Below, in pieces: positions 46,127 through 55,160 of a DNA stretch of 56,213 nucleotides; the first letter of the stretch is position 1; each line of letters starts with the position of its first letter. The notes under the pieces are model-generated. The model searched no databases. It worked only from the letters and a program-made list of their open reading frames with translations, and was not told where the DNA came from. The stretch is from NCBI GenBank assembly GCA_018398765.1, contig JAHBMJ010000108.1:1-56213 (forward strand), read 5' to 3'. Position numbers and translations under genes: made by a program. Source of the stretch: Chromera velia (taxonomy: Eukaryota; Sar; Chromeraceae).

Positions 46127-48502
46127 CTATTTTGGCATTGCTCCTACGGCTTTCATGAATGTGACAACCGCCGAGACCCCTTGGAGAACAAGGCCTCCTG
46201 TCTTGATGGTGGGCTCCGGGACGTCCTGGATGTAGCAGATCTTGCCCTCTTCGTTTAGACGGTAGAAGGACATACCTGCATGTGAAAGCAAATTCAAAAG
46301 AGACCGACCAGATGGAAGGAGGAAGGTGGAAGATGAGCAGAAAGGGAAGAAGGGCATCAGAAGAAGATATTCAGGGGTCCGGATTTTGTTCGGGCGGAGT
46401 ATGTTGCTCGAACAAGACCCGATCGGATGGAGCGGTTCACCAACCAGATGCAGCGTGACTATAATAGTCGGTTCCCCACCGGCAATTCGGCATGCTGCAC
46501 TCTCTGCTGCGATGAGTACCTCCTCTACACCACAGGAAAAACGCAAAGCAGGGCTGCGACGTTCCAAGTCCGCCAGCTGCTTGAGAAGGAGAGGGAGGTG
46601 CTGATGAACTGGATGGATGGATGGATTGATTGATTGGTTGAGTGATCAATAGATAGCAATCCGGCCGGATACATTGGATGATCGATCGAGCCCTCATCCA
46701 TCCACACAGCCCCCTATCCCTGCAGGCTGGCTGACTGACTGACTGACTGACCCCTGACGAGTCTCCTCCCAGGCTCGCTCTCCAATTCACAGTGCCAGGT
46801 GAATCCGCAGGCCTTCTTGCCGTCAGAGATCTCATCCAGTTTGAACACGAACCCGGGAGGGGCCGCTTCTTTGGTCTTGATCAGAAAGTCTCGAACCTTC
46901 AAAGCGTTGAAGCAAACAAACAAACAAACAAACAAACAAACAAACAAACAAACAAACAAACAAACAAACAACGTAGAAAACTAAGAGGGCAGAGACGGAA
47001 CGAAAGAGAGACGGGGGGGGGGAAAGGGGGGCGGGGGAGAGGGGCGGGTGGGCGACAGACAGGAAGCTAGCGGGAGAGCGAACGAGATAGACAGATAGAG
47101 AGAGACAGAGTGTGAGGAGAGGGAGAAAGAGAAACAAACAAAAACTCTGCAGTCAATGCACGCACTCCTCTTCTCTCCTCTCCTCTATTTTCCTTTCCTC
47201 TCCCTTCCTTCTCGCTGAGTGGGTGTCTGGTCGAATGAGCGACTGCCTGACACAAACGAACCTGTTCGAGACCCACGAAGGGCTCTGAGTAGATCATGTC
47301 TTCATACACGATGTCGTCGCTCATGAACTGAAGGGCGCCGTCGGGGTACGAACCCTCGTCCTGGAGGGTCGTCCACATGTATCTGCAATTATGCATCCGT
47401 GCATTCATTTTCATACAGAATTCTTTTGTATGAATGCATACACCCTCGTCCACATGTATCTGCAATTATGCATCCGTGCATTCATTTTCATACAGAATTC
47501 TTTTGTATGAATGCATACACCCTCGTCCACATGTATCTGCAATCATGCATCCTTGCATTCATTTTCATACAGAATTCTTTTGTATGAATGCATACACCCT
47601 CGTCCACATGTATCTGCAATCATGCATCCGTGCATGCAGGCAGGAATGTTCCTGCGTGCTTCTCGTCAGTCATTGTGTTTCCGCACAAACAGGCAAACAG
47701 GCAGAGAGAAGGACTTGATCAAGACCTCAAACGAATAGGTGTTTCCACTTTCTGGTCTATGCCTCATGCTCTCCCTCCTCTCGTTTTGTCGTCGTTTCAC
47801 GTTGAGGTTACCCAGAAACTTCCTTCCAAACAATGCGACTCCGCTCCGCTTTCCCCCGCACGAAAACAAAACAAAAATGATGCCCGAAAATGACCATGCA
47901 TTCAGGAGATCGGCCATGCATGCTGCAGCCGGCAAGCGAGGAGTCAATTGTCGGGGGGTCAGCCACTAGCTCGATCAGTAGGCAATCGGATGCTTGATGG
48001 ATCGCATGCTTATCTGTCAGTGACTCAGATCATCGGCAGGCTACCATTCCTGCTAATGGTGTCTGCGGATGAGTGCACGACAACGGAGTCTGCGTAGGAC
48101 CACTGCAAGAAAGCACTTGGGCAGGCCTGTTCCCGTCTCCCTTCATTCGTCCAGTCACATCCAACTACATTCGGAAAGGTCCGACACCCGGCACGCTTGA
48201 GCTCACCTTACAATTTCATCGCACCGAGCCTTTCCAGCCACAGGCGGCTTCTCCCTGGCCGTTTCCTCTGCAGTGTCAGAGGGGAGGCCTCGGAGGCGGC
48301 TGAAGGGGTCCAGAAGATCTGAGGAGACGGCTCCCTTGAACTTTCCCGTCTCCGTCTGAGTCCCAAGAAAGTTTCGCCTCAATCTGTACGCAGGCGATTG
48401 TGAGTCGAGGGGACCTGCGTATAAGCGTGTGGTGCTGAGGGTGAAGCCTCCGACTCCACACAGACTTAGGGACGCTGCTAGAAGGGCAAGAACAAGACTC
48501 AT
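46127..48502 (-). CDS. Plastid-targeted NTF2-like / SnoaL-like domain protein
   Basis: Four exons, all phases consistent: 48502-48207, 47382-47262, 46896-46752 and 46275-46127, giving 236 residues. The ATG at 48502 begins a signal peptide (MSLVLALLAASLSLCGVGG). It is followed by Phe and a Ser/Thr/Arg-rich stretch (FTLSTTRLYAGP), the bipartite leader typical of complex red-derived plastids with Phe at +1. The mature part carries the conserved pattern of chloroplast NTF2-like/SnoaL-like proteins: 'FMSDDIVYEDMIYSEPFVGL', 'FLIKTKEAAPPGFVFKLDEI', 'GFTWHCELE', 'RGMSFYRLNEEGKICYIQD' and 'EPTIKTG'. These form a small alpha+beta barrel; related plant proteins sit in the chloroplast but their reaction is not established. 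An in-frame ATG also exists upstream, but starting there would bury the signal peptide. Confidence 0.8.
46912..46972 (-). repeat. (TTTG)n microsatellite serving as polypyrimidine tract
   Basis: About 15 units of CAAA on the plus strand, TTTG in gene sense, ending about 15 bases before the acceptor of the 46896 exon. Confidence 0.95.
47371..47640 (-). repeat. 77-bp tandem repeat carrying a duplicated splice acceptor
   Basis: Copies of the GTCCACATGTATCTGCAA block start at 47371, 47448, 47525 and 47602, exactly 77 bp apart. On the gene (minus) strand each copy holds TTGCAG followed by ATACATGTGGACGA, the acceptor and first bases of exon 2. Only the 47382 copy opens the true exon. Entering at an upstream copy would soon reach a stop codon. 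Confidence 0.9.
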
Positions 48503-48708
48503 GGCGCTGTTCGTCGAAGCTTCTGTATGGAGAAGGCTATGCTCACTTGCGGGTGATGGAGGATCCAAACTCTCTGAACCGGAAACGCATATCACCAGCG
48601 ATATGGACACCTGTTTTCCGACCACCAGCTTCCGTCTTGTACACTGTGCGGCTATGACACTTCACGAAGTTTCGATCTGACACAGGGACGTCCTTCACGG
48701 TCCGTCTA

Positions 48709-48862
48709 TATGCATGCATGGTCCGCGTCTACCATCATGCACGCTTGACATATACATGCTCCGCGATCAGGCTGCTGCCGAGCGGCCCGCCCCCCGCGCA
48801 CGCGCCATTCAGCTCATGCATGAATTAATGCAGCGCCCCGCGCCGCGGCCGCGCGCCCCTCG
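48709..48862 (-). promoter_or_regulatory. TGCATGCATGG motif and CpG-dense patches upstream of the 48502 gene
   Basis: ATGCATGGTCCG at about 48714 matches the motif upstream of the 16212 gene. CGCG-rich patches at about 48777-48808 and 48832-48862 lie 275-360 bp upstream of the ATG, the same arrangement as at the 9436 and 16212 genes. Confidence 0.4.
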
Positions 48863-48902
48863 CACAGTCATGAGACGGCTACCGTACGCTACTAACCTAT
48901 TC

Positions 48903-49426
48903 AATGTTAGCGCAACACGGCATGTACACGGCATGTCTTTGGGGCCACGGTCAGAGCTAGCCGATTTTGATTGATCGATCGAGATTTCGATTGACGTGTA
49001 CGTTCGCAACAGTGCAGTGCAGAAACCGAACTGACCGTTTGTCTAGGGAAAGAACCAAACCAACAGAACTTTTGAATGTGTTAAGAAGAGATCTGTGAGT
49101 TCTAGACTTCAGGAACAGTCAGAGTTGATCCTAGAAGTAGTAAAAAAGATAGTAAGACAGATTGTATTCATATCATAGATCTTTTTTACTACTTCTAGGA
49201 TCAACTCTGACTGTTCCTGAAGTCTAGAGCTCACAGATCCCTTCTCAACACATTCAGAAGTTCTGTTGGTTTGGTTCTTTCCCTAGACAAACGATCAGTT
49301 CGGTTTCTGCACTGTACTGTTGCGAACGTACACGTTAATTGAAATCTTGATCGATCAATCAAAATTGGCTAGCTCTGACTGTGGCCCTAAAGACATGCCG
49401 TGTACATGCCGTATTGCGCTAACATT
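48903..49426. repeat. Large inverted repeat with 248-bp arms and a 28-base spacer
   Basis: Left arm 48903-49150 and right arm 49179-49426 are equal in length and align without gaps. By hand comparison they differ at about 13 positions, all transitions. The outer ends read AATGTTAGCGCAA. No coding frame or obvious target-site duplication was seen. It could be a foldback or MITE-like element, or a source of a long hairpin RNA. It lies about 400 bp upstream of the NTF2-like gene. Confidence 0.9.
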
Positions 49427-50759
49427 CCCCCCTCAATCAAGCGTTTCACTGCAAGCTTGATTACAAACCGTCCAAACGCAAGAAAAATGAATCAACAGAA
49501 ACGACATTCTCATTAGCTATCCTTATAAGGCGACCTAAGATAGCAAGTTCAGACACCAAGTAATGAGAGCGTCATTTCAGCAGTTACACACCCGCTCACG
49601 AAGTCATTAACTTGTAGGGCATCTAAACTGTGTTCTGTTATCGTTGAGTAGTTCGATCATATCATCAAGTTAGACATCCACATGTATGTCCGCTTTCCAC
49701 ATGTATGTCCGCTTTCTCAATCGTGAATGTAGAAGGCAGTGTCCTCTCCCCGTTTGACTTTGAACTTCTCTCCCAGCCCCTATTCTGAATCTTCCACCTC
49801 CTTCGTTCAGGTCTTGCTTTTCCTCCTTGCTTCCCCCTCTTTTTCTTATTCTTTCTGCAACTACCTTCTGTCTTTGCACTTATTCCTTCCACTTACATGT
49901 TGTTGTCTGTTTTTTCTGTCCCTTTGTTTTCTTTGTCTGTCTTTTTTGCTTGTTTCAGTCGTTCATCTCTCCTTTTACTCACTTTGTCAGTCTTCCTGTT
50001 GATCATTTGGTTATGATCCCGTTGTTCAATCTAGTGTTCAATTGTTCTCTCACTTAAAGTCCCCTTTCTTAGCCCCTTTCTGTCATTCTATCAATCCTTC
50101 CTTCAGTCATTCTGTCAATTCTTTCTTCAGTCATTCTGTCAATTCTTCCTTCAATCATTCTTTTAATCCTCCCTTCAATTTTTCTTTCAATCCTTCCTTT
50201 AATCATTCTTTCAATCTTTTTTTCAATCATTCTGTCCATCTTCTCTTCATTCATTCCTTCTTCTCCTTTTTGCTCACTGCTGCTCATCTTTTTCTCTTTT
50301 AGTTTGCTTCTTTCTTTCTCTCTAACTCTAACCCACGGCGAAATCTGAACTTAAACCGGCGGAGCTTGCTCGGCGCCCCACAAACTCAGTGTCTCAAAGT
50401 CTGCAGGTTCTGCCAGTACAGTCTCTGGTTGTCCTACTGCCAACACCCATTCAAGTCAGTCCCGTATCTGCCTGAAGCAGCCCGTATACAGGTCAAAGAT
50501 CTCTACTCCTTCTCCCCAAGAGCGGATGTGAACAACCCTCCCCGGCCTATCTGCAGACCACAAAGGATTAAACACGACCCGACATCTGCCTCGAAAAACA
50601 TTTGTCGCCCTGTCTGCTGCAGACAAGTTGTGCACTGGTCTGAGACTCCCGTTTCTAAATCCTTGTTGCTACATTCCTTTGCGCTGTTCAAAGCTAAGCT
50701 GAGTCTTAAGATATCTCTGCTCGAAGGCATATGGACGTCGCAATATGATCTGCTCTGCT
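49427..50759. other. Noncoding region with minisatellites
   Basis: A 19-bp direct repeat containing CACATGTATGTCCGCTTTC occurs twice at about 49679-49717. 50085-50270 is a diverged 12/24-bp tandem repeat with TCAATCATTCTTTCAA-like units that keeps both strands open, a repeat artefact. 50366-50761 has an open frame without an ATG start or recognisable product. Confidence 0.5.
50085..50270. repeat. 12/24-bp pyrimidine-rich minisatellite
   Basis: Tandem units close to TCATTCTGTCAATTCTTCCT, progressively diverged. Unit length divisible by three explains the parallel open frames on both strands. Confidence 0.85.
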
Positions 50760-50835
50760 AACTCTACTCAACTCTCTGAGCGATCCGTCTATACTGAAGA
50801 TCATGTCGACGGTTCGAGCCCGCCTGGGAGCACCA
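50760..50835 (+). pseudogene. tRNA-like sequence (Phe-like 3' half, ending CCA)
   Basis: An anticodon-loop-like CTGAAGA, a perfect B-box core GGTTCGAGCCC and a terminal GGGAGCACCA with encoded CCA are spaced as in tRNA-Phe(GAA). A D-arm-like CTCA...TGAG hairpin precedes them. The 5' acceptor strand does not pair properly and the T stem has a mismatch, so it is not a functional tRNA. A tRNA pseudogene or tRNA-derived SINE head is possible. Confidence 0.35.
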
Positions 50836-51889
50836 CCGAGATGTTTCATAGTGTGTACTCAGTTCTAGGCTAGAGACGAGAGATTGTACAATGGAGTTAG
50901 CTTTACATAGGAGTTGATTGTTCCTACTTCAGAAATTCTATCTGTTCTGCCTCACTTTGTACTTTTGTGCTCTAATTGCTCAGACTTTTCCTGTCTGATT
51001 CAAATGTATGCATGCACTTTGATCAATCTGCATTCGAGACTTATCCGGTTGGAAACGTAATGCATCTGGCTTGATTCTTTTGATTTTGCTCTGCATACGC
51101 GCATTCTCCCGTGCTTTGGTCAATCAGTTAGTCAGGCGGCGGCGGGATACTGAGATATCGGACCCAACCGGGCTGAACTTCTCATAAGTTTGAAGCAAAT
51201 TGAGTACCCTGCCAGTGGTTTTGATTCAAGCCACACATCGGATATTTGACATTAGAGTCAGAGGCCAATGAAATGCCACCATACAATCTAATGCAATCCT
51301 TCACCAGCCAGATATATAAATCCTACACTTTATCCTATTAATTATATTTAATTTAGGTACTAAAAGCCGGAAGCTATGGGCACCACACATAAAAAAAAAA
51401 AAGCTTTTCCAACTTTTTTTTTATAAGGGCAAAAGTTAGATATACATGCATTCTCTGTAGAAAAATATATGTTTTTGACAGACTATGACAGTCAAAAGTC
51501 GGAAAGTGTTTCTTTCTTTTGGCAAACCTCCCTAAACCTAAGTACCAGTTAAAAAAATATAATCAAGATGATCTCTATCTGCGGCATCGTTTTTTAAGAG
51601 ACCGTCCATGCCTGCGGCGTAGACGGTCAAGACACCGTCCAGATATGTGGCTTTGTCTTTCAAGGCACCATAAATGATCTACGCCTGCGGCGCGAACTTT
51701 CAAGCTTATCTAAAAATGCGGCTTGAACTTTTAAACTTAACTGAGTGGTAGTTAGGTTCAGGGAGGTCGTTTAGTAGACAGAGTAGGTAAAAAAGTTGGC
51801 TCAACAATGAAAATAGAGAGAAAGAGAATAAGGAGAGCCTCTTTTTACTATACGAAAGTGGCGCTGCGATCGGAACACAGGAGGAGAGT
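50836..51889. other. Intergenic sequence, AT-rich in part
   Basis: No supported gene. 51590-51640 contains a small hairpin (GACCGTC ... GACGGTC) and the CTGCGGC string recurs at 51611 and 51684. Confidence 0.45.
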
Positions 51890-52735
51890 AGCATGTAGGG
51901 TGGGAGACAGGGCTGTGGCTGCGATTCAGAGAAAAATTCTGGTAAGGGGAGGAGAGAAGGTGCCGTTACAGAAAAGGACGTGCTAGTTCTGTCGAGGATG
52001 GTTAGGAATCGAGGTGGTGGATGACGAAATCTATTTGGTGATAGAATGTCCTGTTTTTGACAGAGAGGGACCAGAGATGTTTAGGAAGATAGAAGAGAAA
52101 TGGGATAGCAAGATGGAAGAAAGAGCCAGAAAGGCAGCCACACAAAGAGAAGGGCTCAACCGAAAAGAGGGAAAAAGAGACAACTCGACGCTTTTGTACT
52201 TTCTGTTGAATGAATGTCATGCTATAGTAGATGAGTTTTTGGGATGGGCATCATTCAGACGGAGGGTGTTTGAGGAGTGTCAGTGTCCAGGACGGTACGG
52301 ACATATAGAGGGAGACGCTCTGGCGGCCAGACATGCAGGAATCACCGGAAGGCAGCGGGCGATCGCGAGACTAACAAAAGAATATGAGGAGACGATTGAT
52401 AACTTAGAGACGACCGAAGGAGTTTTAGGGTGGGGAAGGAGGGAGCGGCAGAAGAAGATTGATAAAGCGAATGAGAGCAAGGAAGCCTAAATCGTATGCC
52501 GTTTCAAATTGATTTTCAGGCTGGAAAGCCAACACGGATCCAGAGCCGTGGCTCGAACAACGAACAATCATGCAAAAGCGGCCAGGGCAACAGACTCTGG
52601 CAGGCCTTGAGGGCGGGGTCTGATACCTCAGCTTAGGCTGGGGAACGCCCCGCCCTGCTAGCTGAGCCTAGCTCTGGCGACAGATAGACATAGCAGGAAG
52701 GCCCTAGGGCGGAACATATCAATCAATCAATCAAT
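51890..52735 (+). mobile_element. 5'-truncated non-LTR retrotransposon, 3' end with (TCAA)n tail
   Basis: A frame from about 51930 to the stop at 52488-52490 encodes a retrotransposon-like C-terminus. It shows a degenerate zinc-knuckle-like pattern (C*FC, then 'EIYLVIECPVF') and a coiled, charged tail. One in-frame stop precedes the pattern, so this copy is inactive. About 230 bp of 3' UTR-like sequence is followed by five or six TCAA units and an A-rich tail at about 52718-52750, as expected at the 3' end of some LINE-type elements. It is in the opposite orientation to, and distinct from, the RT pseudogene at 1990-5443. Confidence 0.6.
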
Positions 52736-52983
52736 CAATCAAAAATAAAAAAATGAAACCGTTTAGGTAATGTTTGTGCGGAGGGCTAGGTACATAGGGC
52801 TATGATGGGCTATGCAGAGGGCCTAGCTGCCAGTGTTTCTACTAGTGTTTCTATAGTATCAAAGTCTGTACTCTATACGTATAATATAACTTTCTCTCCC
52901 CCTCCAACTAGCCCCCCCTTAATCGATCAAGCCTCTTCCTCTTCCTCTCCCTCCTCTTCGTCTTGTCCTTCTTCTCCCTCCTC

Positions 52984-54621
52984 TCAAAAGTCCTCTCCCC
53001 CCTCCGCATCTACCTCTAGATGTAGCTCCCCATCCCCATCCCCGCTCCCCTCACTGCTTTCCAGGCTTTCCTCTTCACTTTCCTCCCCCTCCTCCTCCGA
53101 GCTGCCTTCATCATCGAGGCCGTCAGTCAAATTTGAAACATCCCCCCCTTTTTCCACTCTGCGAAACAGCCGCACGAGGGAATGTCTTTTCATGGTTCTC
53201 CCCACAATCCCTAATTGACGCTGCCTTCTTGACAACTGCATCGCTGTCTTTCCATCCCCATCGACAGCTTCCAAATCAACACCATGGCATATGAGAAGTC
53301 TCGCAACTTCCCAGTAGGATTTTATTTCAGAAGACTGTGCCCGAAACCATTGGGTGATGGCGTGGCGCTCTCGAGAAACTTCGTACTGACGGAAACAACC
53401 AGAGTGCAGAGCAGTCCTGCCTCTTGCATCCCTTACACGAACATCAGCCCCCCGACTGAGCGCAACCCCCACCACCCCCTTTGCCTCCCTGATGGCTGCA
53501 TGGTGCAAAATTGTTTTTCCCCTTTCATCAGCCATGTTCACATCGGCACCGTGATCAAGCAGAAGCTCGGCCATCTCTTTTCGATCACTCTTACCCTCAC
53601 CTTCCCCCTCCTCCGTGCCAAAGATCCGACGTGGCATAGCGGTGAAGTGGAGAGGGCCCATCCCCTCCTCGTCTGGTTGATTGACTTTGGCACCGTGCGC
53701 AATCAGACGCTGTGCGGCCTCTATGCAATTACCAATGACGGCGAGGAAGAGCGGACCTGCTCCCTCGTTATCCTTTGCATTCACGTCTGCTTTGTAGGAA
53801 GCAAGGTCGTCTATCATCGCACCATGTCCATGATATGCCGCCTCATAGAGAGGGGTGAACTTATTGTCTTCATCTGCGGCATTCGGATCTGCCCCCTCGG
53901 ACAGAAGGAACCGGGCTATCTCAACCTGCTTCGGACTTACTATCCGACGGTCGCAGGCGAGGTGCAATGCCGTGCGCCCTGTTTCTTCATGATCATCATC
54001 ATCTCTCATTGTCACACCCAGACCTGCCTCCCCCCTTTGCACAAGCATTTTTGTTATTGCCTCCTTCCCTCCCGAAACGGCTCTCATGAGTGCCGTCTTC
54101 CCTTCATGCAACGCGTCTACCTGTGCCCCCAGCTGGAGCAGAAGGCAAACATCCTCTGGGCTGGATCTGTCCACAGCGCTGCAGAGCGTCTGCGCATCTA
54201 CAGGCTGGAAGGACGCAATTGTCCGTCCGATGTCACAAGCGAAGAGATCGGACAGGTCCATCTTGTAGTGTCTGTTCAGAAGAGATGTCATCTCTGCAGT
54301 GAATTCTTTTTTGAACTGGGAAATCAAAAGGAAGAGACGGTTTATAGAAGCCGTGTCACGAGGATCGAGATCGTCCGATTTCCCGTGCACTGACGCCCCT
54401 GGTTCAGACTGTGCTGCAGCTGCAGCGGCGGCTGCAGGGGGAGCTACAGCGGGAGGGGGAACTGGCTGACTTCCTTCCGCATCAGTCTGGGACTCAAAGA
54501 AAGGCTGAGTGTTGAGGAAGCTTGCGAACACTTTCTTCTTTTGTCGAAAACCCTCGATCACATTCGAGAAAATCGCCTCGACAGCGTCAAGCTGACCCAG
54601 CACAGGCGAGAGAGAATTCAT
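52984..54621 (-). CDS. Ankyrin-repeat protein, single exon
   Basis: An uninterrupted frame of 545 residues from the first ATG (54621); upstream in-frame sequence lacks an ATG. The N-terminal 180 residues are helical with an Ala/Pro-rich low-complexity stretch. From about residue 150 come some seven to eight ankyrin repeats with clear consensus pieces: 'GKTALMRAVSGG', 'GRTALHLACDRR', 'LLSEGADPNAAD', 'TPLYEAAYHGHG', 'LIAHGAKVNQPD', 'LLLDHGADVNMAD', 'GKTILHHAA' and 'GRTALHSG'. The last segment 'LICHGVDLEAVDGDGKTAMQ' precedes a basic linker and a strongly acidic Ser/Glu tail. There is no membrane segment or catalytic domain. Expected role is protein-protein interaction, partner unknown. It is the only intron-free gene of the window. 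Confidence 0.85.
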   Translation of the reverse strand: MNSLSPVLGQLDAVEAIFSNVIEGFRQKKKVFASFLNTQPFFESQTDAEGSQPVPPPAVAPPAAAAAAAAQSEPGASVHGKSDDLDPRDTASINRLFLLISQFKKEFTAEMTSLLNRHYKMDLSDLFACDIGRTIASFQPVDAQTLCSAVDRSSPEDVCLLLQLGAQVDALHEGKTALMRAVSGGKEAITKMLVQRGEAGLGVTMRDDDDHEETGRTALHLACDRRIVSPKQVEIARFLLSEGADPNAADEDNKFTPLYEAAYHGHGAMIDDLASYKADVNAKDNEGAGPLFLAVIGNCIEAAQRLIAHGAKVNQPDEEGMGPLHFTAMPRRIFGTEEGEGEGKSDRKEMAELLLDHGADVNMADERGKTILHHAAIREAKGVVGVALSRGADVRVRDARGRTALHSGCFRQYEVSRERHAITQWFRAQSSEIKSYWEVARLLICHGVDLEAVDGDGKTAMQLSRRQRQLGIVGRTMKRHSLVRLFRRVEKGGDVSNLTDGLDDEGSSEEEGEESEEESLESSEGSGDGDGELHLEVDAEGGEDF

Positions 54622-55037
54622 GTTCGCAGTACTGAGGCCGATTACGGAATTCACTCCTCTGTACAACCGTGCGACTTCAGGTGCCTATGCGATCGAGGGA
54701 AGTTTAGTGGGAGACGAGGGCGAAAAGTTTGTTTGAGTATCTAAAGCTCGCAGGCCTCAGCTCCACAGAGTCTTTATCCTGTAGCTACCAATATGAGCAT
54801 CAAATCGAATCATACTCTTTGACGAGGGTCGTCGATTATGTAATGCGTCAGAATATGTCAGAATGTGTCCTTCAATGTGGCCCTGGAAAGCGTAGCGTGG
54901 GGCACTCAAAAAATTTGTACCGGAGCAGCATGCATGCGAATATATTTCAGGCCGACGACCATCATCTGACGCAAGCAAGCTTGCGAACGGCCCCGGAAAG
55001 CAAGAAAAATGAGAACTGACACGATTTCATGACGCAC

Positions 55038-55160
55038 GCCGACCAGTCGACCGCGCAGTCGACCGCCCCTAGTCGCGCCGACTCCCCCCCCCCCCCCNCG
55101 CGGGAAAAAAGCCCGAGGGTAACCTGAAACCCATCTGACGCACGCGCGGCGCAAATCAGC
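55038..55160 (-). promoter_or_regulatory. GC-rich region upstream of the ankyrin gene, with C homopolymer and an N
   Basis: GTCGACCGCG-type sequence and CGCGCGGCGC lie 420-540 bp upstream of the ATG at 54621. TGCATGC motifs flank it at about 54929 and 55196. The poly-C run at about 55084-55097 ends in an undetermined base at 55098, so local sequence quality is doubtful. Confidence 0.3.

Noticed and set aside
50366-50761. Open frame of about 131 residues on the plus strand
   Set aside because: No ATG start, no recognisable motifs, and no splice-consistent neighbours. It is likely chance.
53284-54393. Plus-strand open frame of about 369 residues
   Set aside because: It is the antisense shadow of the ankyrin-repeat gene, whose minus-strand frame has unmistakable ankyrin motifs.
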